Below, piece after piece: positions 58,701 to 64,000 of a stretch of 64,000 nucleotides of DNA. Location of the stretch: the NCBI GenBank assembly GCA_032191485.1, contig JAVDOI010000004.1, forward strand, positions 20,631,443 through 20,695,442, given 5' to 3'. Below the pieces are notes generated by a model. It saw only the letters and a program-made list of their open reading frames with translations. It did not search any database and was not told where the DNA came from. Origin of the DNA: Leptoclinus maculatus (taxonomy: Eukaryota > Chordata > Actinopteri > Perciformes > Stichaeidae). The position numbers and the translations under genes are program-made. Each line of letters begins with the position of its first letter. Position 1 is the first letter of the stretch.

Positions 58701-60046
58701 TTTTTATTGCCGCAAAATGGGATTGTCAAGCAGACAGACTGACCAACACTGTCATAAAAACCTGTCATACATGTTGCATGCACCTGACAAACTGTTTGTA
58801 TTCCAGTCTACATAGTCCAACTTAACTGAATGCAAACGTGTGAGGACAGCTGTACTTTTACAGGTATTAACAATGCAACTTGTACAAAAAATGCAGCACA
58901 AGAATGGGGGATTGCCAAAAATCTGGTGGTTGTAACCGACAATGCTTCTAACGTGGGCGTTGCCATTCAGGGATTCCTGCATGTGAAGTGTTTCGCTCAC
59001 CCGCTCAATCTGGCCTCACAACGGGCGTTAAATCTGCCGACAGCAGCAAGGCTCATGGGGAGAGTGAGGCGCGTAACTGGCTTTTTCAACAGAACGGTGG
59101 CAAATGTCCGCGTTTGATTTAAATGCGGAAACGTCCGACGCGGACGGCGTATTTCTAATTTCTTTCTCCGATATCTCCATCTTTGTTTTGACCAACTTCC
59201 TACCAATCACACTGACCTGGGACCTCTGCTGACCTCACCAGAAAACATCTCAGCACCATCTAGTGGACTGAAAAAGCAATTGATTTTATTTTTCTAGTAC
59301 CAAAAAGTTTATAGTTTATATAATAAAAGATCGATACTTGGCTTCCGTGTATCGATACAATATCGCCACGCAAAATATCGCGATACTATGCTGTATGAAC
59401 ACTAAATAAACATTCTGCTGTGATTTAATCACAATTGATAAAAAGATGCTGAAATAAATACATAATGATGATGATTTGTAAAAAGTTTGAATTCATGTTT
59501 TGTTAGTTCTCTCCTCAAGACGACAAGTAAATCACTTTTAAAATACTTGTTTTCTGAATGGAGCTCAGATCGATCGGTGCTATGCTAAGCTAACATTGTA
59601 GCAGCTCCATCAACACTCAACATGACGTCATCGAGGCTTAAATACGGCGTCTATTCATTGTTTGTACCGCCTGGTTTACACACATTTACACACGTATACT
59701 CATCGTTTGGTCTCTACTGATATGAGGTATCGTAGAGCTCTGAACACATCATGACGTCAGTGATGAAGGAGCATCTCAACGCTGATTGGCTATCGCGCAA
59801 CACAGCGATGTTGAAAAATTTCAACTCTTTGCACCAATCGCAATTTTATCTCCTCACAGATTTGTCGTGATGTCAGTGAACGCATTGCTTCAGTGTAATG
59901 GGTTTTACTGCCCTTCGCTCCGTTTCCTCAGGCTTCAACCTCATTTTAACTTTGTTGGCTTGTTTTGAATTTTTCTCTCTGCTGCTTCTAACACGCTGTC
60001 TTCTCTTCACAGCAGTGTCCACCAAGATCTAACAGCTGGTACTAAG
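55759..60046 (+). CDS. Polypyrimidine tract-binding protein family, first two coding exons
   Basis: PTBP proteins are nuclear RNA-binding splicing repressors with four RRMs. Only the N-terminus lies in the window. Exon 1 is 55759-55766 (ATGGACGG, donor GTGAGT). Exon 2 is 60013-60046 or 60016-60046, ending GGTACTAAG with donor GTAGGA. The joined start reads MDGVHQDLTAGTK, or MDGSVHQDLTAGTK with the upstream acceptor. Human PTBP1 starts MDGIVPDIAVGTK, with the same exon size and phase. The next exon (RGSDEL...) was not found before base 64000, so the remainder is outside. Evidence rests on about 40 coding bases plus the leader, hence moderate confidence. PTBP2 would fit linkage to dph5/s1pr1, but GTK rather than GVK is more PTBP1-like, so I assign no paralogue. 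Confidence 0.6.
55935..56108 (+). repeat. 15-bp minisatellite (GTGGTGCTAGCT)
   Basis: About eleven units of GCTGTGGTGCTAGCT / GCTGTGCTGTTAGCT, 170 bp after the PTBP exon 1 donor. Confidence 0.9.
56306..57346. mobile_element. hAT-type element with 8-bp target duplication
   Basis: Left end CAGGGGTATTCAATTC at 56306, right end TACTGACCCCTG at 57346. Flanking octamers are GTTTGAGG (56298-56305) and GTTTAAGG (57347-57354), a 7/8 match as expected for an old hAT insertion. The right third is the reverse complement of the 18446 element. No intact transposase. It lies in PTBP intron 1. Confidence 0.7.
57432..57510 (+). repeat. tRNA-derived SINE-like unit with A and B boxes
   Basis: TGGCTAAGTGG fits the A box and GGTTCGATCCCC the B box, about 40 bases apart. 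The sequence TGTAATGTAAT follows. It is not a functional tRNA gene: no cloverleaf can be completed. Confidence 0.65.
57560..57740 (+). repeat. Alternating (TA)n and CTGTAGTTTT array
   Basis: Five blocks of TATATATA runs are each joined by ATCTGTAGTTTT; blocks shorten progressively to the right. Confidence 0.9.
58337..59798 (+). repeat. Left arm of a long inverted repeat, carrying a hAT insertion
   Basis: After removing 58514-59389 (and one copy of the flanking duplication), this arm is the reverse complement of 62251-62806 at high identity (for example CAGATCGATCGGTGCTATGC). Both arms lie in PTBP introns in opposite orientation, 2.45 kb apart. Confidence 0.9.
58514..59389 (+). mobile_element. 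hAT-family transposon relic
   Basis: It starts GGGGTGGGAATCACCAGCGG and has AT-rich subterminal CGATATT/AATATCG repeats. A frame at 58880-59115 reads GIAKNLVVVTDNASNVGVAI, HVKCFAHPLNLASQRAL and RLMGRVRRVTGFFNRTV, the catalytic-core region of ZBED1-like hAT transposases. The right terminus seems clipped, as it lacks the mirror of GGGGTGGG. The flanking GAACACTA is an 8-bp duplication, extended to 15 bp by the preceding GCTGTAT. Confidence 0.8.
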
Positions 60047-60162
60047 GTAGGAACCTCCTCTTCCTCTTTCTCTTCCTCTTCCTCTTCCTCTTCCTCTTCC
60101 TCCTCCTCCTCCTCCTCCTTCTCTTCCTCCTTCTCTTCCTCTTCCTCCTCAGCTCTCTCTAA

Positions 60163-60802
60163 GGCCAAATCCCAATGTCCCCCCTAAAGCCTCAAACCCT
60201 GAACCCTCAAGGACTTACTGACGTCACCTGGTTAGTGGTTGAGTGTGAGAGACTGTGAGGGCTTGAGATGGTGTAAATAGGAATGGGACATATCACGTTA
60301 CCATGAAAACGACAAAAAATATGATGTATAATTGTAGGTATTTATTTTATACTTTGTAACGATTTAAACGTCTTCAGGCTCTTTCCTCACAAGATGAGGT
60401 AACTTCATATAATCTATTTACTCGTTTTTGTCAAAACAGCTTCAATGACAAAATCAAATATTTGATAAATAAATATCTTCTGATTTCAAGTAACATTTTT
60501 GTTCCATCTTTAACCCTTAATGTTTCTGAGTAAATGGATTATTCCAGGCTGAACACACGTGAGCCGTCCTCTTTGTTTACCTTTTTTTTTTTTTCGTCTC
60601 CATGCGTCCACTGGTTACCCCGTGTTTAACGTCACGTTGCAATGATTTGTGGGTAATTCCCTTCGGCAAAGTCAGCATCCTATGCTGATTTACGGTAAGG
60701 GTTCATAAAGGGCTCAAAATGTCTGCCAGAGAGCCCTCAAACACTCGATGATTTGACAGTGGGACAACCCTAATCCGTAAGGGTGGACATTGGGATTGGG
60801 CC
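60163..60802. mobile_element. TIR element, family copy 3
   Basis: GGCCAAATCCCAATGTCCCC at the left and GGACATTGGGATTGGGCC at the right; the interior matches the 50408 copy. Flanks TCTCTAAG and TCTCATAG may be an eroded 8-bp duplication. It lies about 115 bp downstream of PTBP exon 2. Confidence 0.85.
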
Positions 60803-60959
60803 TCTCATAGTTTTTGTTGTGTTCAAGGACCCTCAGACATCGGAGCTTAATTAATCAATTAGTTAATGGACAGAAAATCAATCGGTAACACGTTTGATTA
60901 TTGATCAGCTGTTGGAGGCGTGTCTTGTTTGATTGATCAGCGGTTGGAGGCGTGTCTTT

Positions 60960-61207
60960 ATTTTTTACATTTGTTTTACATTTTCTTATACTATATTCAT
61001 CCCGGAAGGGGAAATTTGTCTCTGCATTTGACTCATTCCTGTATATAGGGAACAGTGGGCTGCCCATGACAGGCGCCCGAGGAGCAGTTAGGGGTTCAGT
61101 GTCTTGCTCAGGGACACTTCGACACAGGACACGTAGCAGCCAAGGATCAAACCGCTGACCTTGCAGTTACCGGACGACCCTCTCTACCCAGTGAGCCACG
61201 GTAGCCC
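60960..61207 (+). repeat. Interspersed repeat, longer copy of the 1-100 family
   Basis: Begins near CATCCCGGAAGGGGAAATTT and runs through GTGTCTTGCTCAGGGACAC to GTGAGCCACGGTAGCCCC. It interrupts the 34-bp array, which has units at 60903-60957 and again from 61213. Confidence 0.7.
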
Positions 61208-61212
61208 CATCA

Positions 61213-61562
61213 TCAGCTGTTGGAGGCGTGTCTTGATTGATCGATCAGCTGTTGGAGGCGTGTCTTGATTGATTGATCAGCTGTTGGAGGCGTGTCTTGG
61301 TTACATTGATCAGCTGTTGGAGGCGTGTCTTGGTTACATTGATCAGTTGTTGGAGGCCTGTCTTGGTTACATTGATCAGCTGTTGGAGGCGTGTCTTGGT
61401 TACATTGATCAGCTGTTGGAGGCGTGTCTTGATTGATTGATAAGCTGTTGGAGGCGTGTCTTGGTTACATTGATCAGCTGTTGGAGGCATGTCTTGGTTA
61501 CATTGATCAGCTGTTGGAGGCGTGTCTTGGTTACATTGATCAGCTGTTGGAGGCGTATCTTG
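61213..61562 (+). repeat. 34-bp minisatellite
   Basis: About ten units of GATCAGCTGTTGGAGGCGTG plus TCTTGGTTACATT; some have TCTTGATTGATT. Confidence 0.92.
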
Positions 61563-62250
61563 AGTATTTCCTGATCTAATGGATCAATAGATGAAGATGA
61601 ATCTTCAGCTCTAATCAGGCTGATGGATCAATAACAGACGATGTTAACATGTATCAGGAAACAGGAACCTCTGGTTCTGCTGGTTCTACTGATCAGCTGA
61701 TCACTTTGATCACCTGTGGTGGGCGTGTCCTTCATGTACCTGAGGTAGAGACAGACCTTTGTTGCTTCTGTTTCACATTAAAGGTCTTCCTGCAGTTGAG
61801 AAGACAGACTATCCTCCTGGGAGGGCTTTTATTGTGAAAGGAACAGTTTTATGTTAGAAATGAGATCGTGATTATTAATATAAATATATTTGTAAAAAAT
61901 TATGAAGTAGATCAGTGTGAACATTTAGTTTAACGAGAGAAGATATTGGTGTCTGAGCTCCAAGTCTCCAGATGATCCACGCTGTTATGTGTTCATGAAC
62001 GCATCGTCAGACACATGAAGAGACTGAGTGTTCACTGTAACATGGACGGTGGTCGTTAAACTACGTTCACTGCTCACTACCGAGTGTCTGAGTCTTTACT
62101 GCAGTCAAACAGTGACTGACTCCTGTGTAGAGTGAAGGTGTTCACACCAAGCGTGAGTAGATTACAAACCCTCTCAGATGCCATGACACTGGAGTGACGC
62201 GTATTCCTCGGAAAATTTAAACTTGCGCGAAAAAATGTTGTGCCGCTGCG

Positions 62251-62806
62251 GCGCGATAGCCAATCAGAGTTAAGATGCTCCTCCTTCATCACTGACATCA
62301 TGATGTGTTCAGAGCTCTACGATACCTCATATCAGTAGAGAGTATAAATGTGTGTAAATGTGTGTAAACCAGGCGGTACAAACAATGAATAGACGCCGTA
62401 TTTAAACCTCGATGATGTCATGTTGAGTGTTGATGGAGCTGCTACAATGTTAGCTTAGCATAGCACCGATCGATCTGAGCTCCATTCAGAAAACAAGTAT
62501 TTTAAAAGTGATTTACTTGTAGTCTTGAGGAGAGAACTAACAAAACATGAATTCAAACTTTTTACAAATCATCATCATGTATTTATTTCAGCATCTTTTT
62601 ATCAGTTTATTGTGATTAAATCACAGTAGAACGTTTATTTAGTGTTCATACAGCTGTAGTGAACACACAGTGAATACTCCTGATGATGAACGTTTAGTTT
62701 ACAGGATATCTGGACTTCTACAACAAGTTCTAAACACAAAAACAGTTTATTTCTTTCGGAGAAATAAATGGCTTAAGTTAATAACGGCTTCCAGGGCGAT
62801 AAGCCT
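62251..62806 (-). repeat. Right arm of the long inverted repeat (empty site)
   Basis: The reverse complement matches 58337-59798 without the hAT element; the uninterrupted junction reads CTGTATGAACACTAAATAAA, the pre-insertion site. Confidence 0.9.
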
Positions 62807-64000
62807 GGGGCCCCTGCGAGTAACGTTTAAATTACACCTTGACACCTTTACACCTTCACTCATGAAGACGTTGGAACAGTCTTCAGTCTTTGTTGGTCTG
62901 ATGTTCAGATGATACTAAACATCTGAGTCTGGAGATTAATCTGATCTCCCAGAAGCCCTTGCTCACATTCCTCTGGTTGGTATGTGGACCAGTCACAGGA
63001 ATGTGAGCAAAACCTGAATCTGAGCCAGAACCATATGAAGAACAGGAAGTCACAGGAGGAGGGGGGGGGGGAGGGAGTAACAGGGAGTAACAGGGAGTAA
63101 CAGGGAGTAACAGGGAGTAAGAGGGTGTAAGAGGGTGACTTTGAGGATCTCATGTGTCCTGTCTGCTCAGGCGAGTCACCTGAAACAGAACACAGACTGG
63201 ATCCTGTTAAAGGAACAGTTCAGAGTTTGTTTCCTCAGGAACATCTGGAGCAGATGTTCTCCTCAGAGGTGTGAAGACTTTAACTTACTGAGATATTTAA
63301 GAGATGAGTTGTGTTCATCACAGTTAGTAAAGATGATGATGATGATGATGATGATGATGAAGGTCTCCAGCTGGACTAAAGGGGGGTATGAGGTCTGTGG
63401 TTGGTCCTTTGAACTAGAGAGCAGCAGTCTGTCTGTCCTCTGTGAGACAGACCCGGTCAGCAGCTGTCAGACAGCAGGTCCAGGTCCAGAGGAGACCAGG
63501 TCTCAGGTTTCTGCTCTTTTATTCATGAGAGGAGCTGTAAGAAGATCTGAGCTGCTTTTGTTCAGGAACACAAAGACACCAGCTGACGATTGGTCGGTCC
63601 GATCATCATGTTGTCCAATCAGCTTCTAGTCCTGAACTAGAATCACAGAAAGACATTTATTTAGTATCACAGGAGATCAGGACCCAAACCTTCATCTCTA
63701 GGATCTACTGGCTCATTTCTATGACACAACTAAAGCAATTAATGTTCAATAAAAACACTGAAATCCTCCACGGAGCCCATCATTCATTCTCACCTCATCA
63801 TTACAATGAGATTCACAGGAGGCTTTTATTGTGAAATTCTTCAGTGTTGGTGTTTATTTTGCACCTTTTTAAATGCTGCAGTGAGAAACAGTAGAAGAAG
63901 AACTCTGTCTGTAGAATAAGGCTCTTTGTCCACATCTGGTTTTCATTGAGCTAAACAGGAAGTGCCCCCCCCATGTTTGACCGGTCTCATGGTGCCTGTT
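62807..64000. other. PTBP intron sequence, no exon recognised
   Basis: Holds a 10-bp CAGGGAGTAA array (63075-63135), a G-rich run (63060-63072) and a (GAT)n run (63330-63360). The 164-codon frame at 63135-63629 runs through the GAT repeat and resembles no known protein. Confidence 0.55.

Noticed and set aside
63135..63629. 164-codon frame with a Met run
   Set aside because: Runs through a GAT repeat and a low-complexity intron; no similarity to any family I know and no splice support.

Overview
The window looks like nuclear DNA of a teleost fish, probably a percomorph (inference). It has vertebrate genes with short GT-AG introns, very abundant micro- and minisatellites, and fish-type repeats: L2/Rex-like LINEs, hAT and Harbinger relics, tRNA-derived SINE-like units and short TIR elements. 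There is no bacterial-style operon, CRISPR array or phage gene. Six protein-coding genes can be read from the sequence.

Layout. (1) 518-7395, minus strand: dph5, five coding exons, running off the left edge. (2) 15491-16615, plus: s1pr1, a single coding exon with a likely upstream noncoding exon near 14500-14587. (3) 24982-28280, plus: zbtb37, three coding exons plus a 5' noncoding exon ending at 23881, with a ZNF143-type promoter motif. (4) 33667-40340, minus: serpinc1 (antithrombin), seven coding exons plus a 5' noncoding exon ending at 41012. (5) 44085-52949, minus: stil (centriole duplication factor), sixteen coding exons. (6) 55759 onward, plus: the first two coding exons of a PTBP-family RNA-binding protein gene, running off the right edge.

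The genes do not form a pathway: translation-factor modification, lipid-receptor signalling, transcription, coagulation control, centriole assembly and splicing regulation. What links them is conserved linkage. As far as I recall, all have human orthologues on chromosome 1 (1p33, 1p21 and 1q25), and zbtb37-serpinc1 and dph5-s1pr1 are near-neighbours there too.

Most of the remaining sequence is repeats. Large tandem arrays fill introns: a 3-kb 29-bp array and a 1-kb AT-rich array in serpinc1, a 0.55-kb TGTTC-rich array that is nearly all of zbtb37 intron 2, and several arrays in stil. A 1.5-kb extremely CpG-dense 16-bp array lies between s1pr1 and zbtb37. Transposon relics include L2/Rex-type LINE copies (10.3, 12, 42.2 kb), hAT pieces (18.4, 22.2, 49.0, 56.3, 58.5 kb), a Harbinger remnant (20.3 kb), three copies of one TIR family (21.4, 50.4, 60.2 kb), and a modular repeat in a dph5 intron carrying CTCF-like cores.

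I do not see a clear novel enzymatic system. The best new observations concern architecture: four tandem copies of a stil 5' splice site, simple repeats flush against splice sites in four genes, a transcribed inverted repeat that preserves filled and empty sites of a hAT insertion, a perfect 24-bp intronic hairpin, and the CTCF-like modular repeat.
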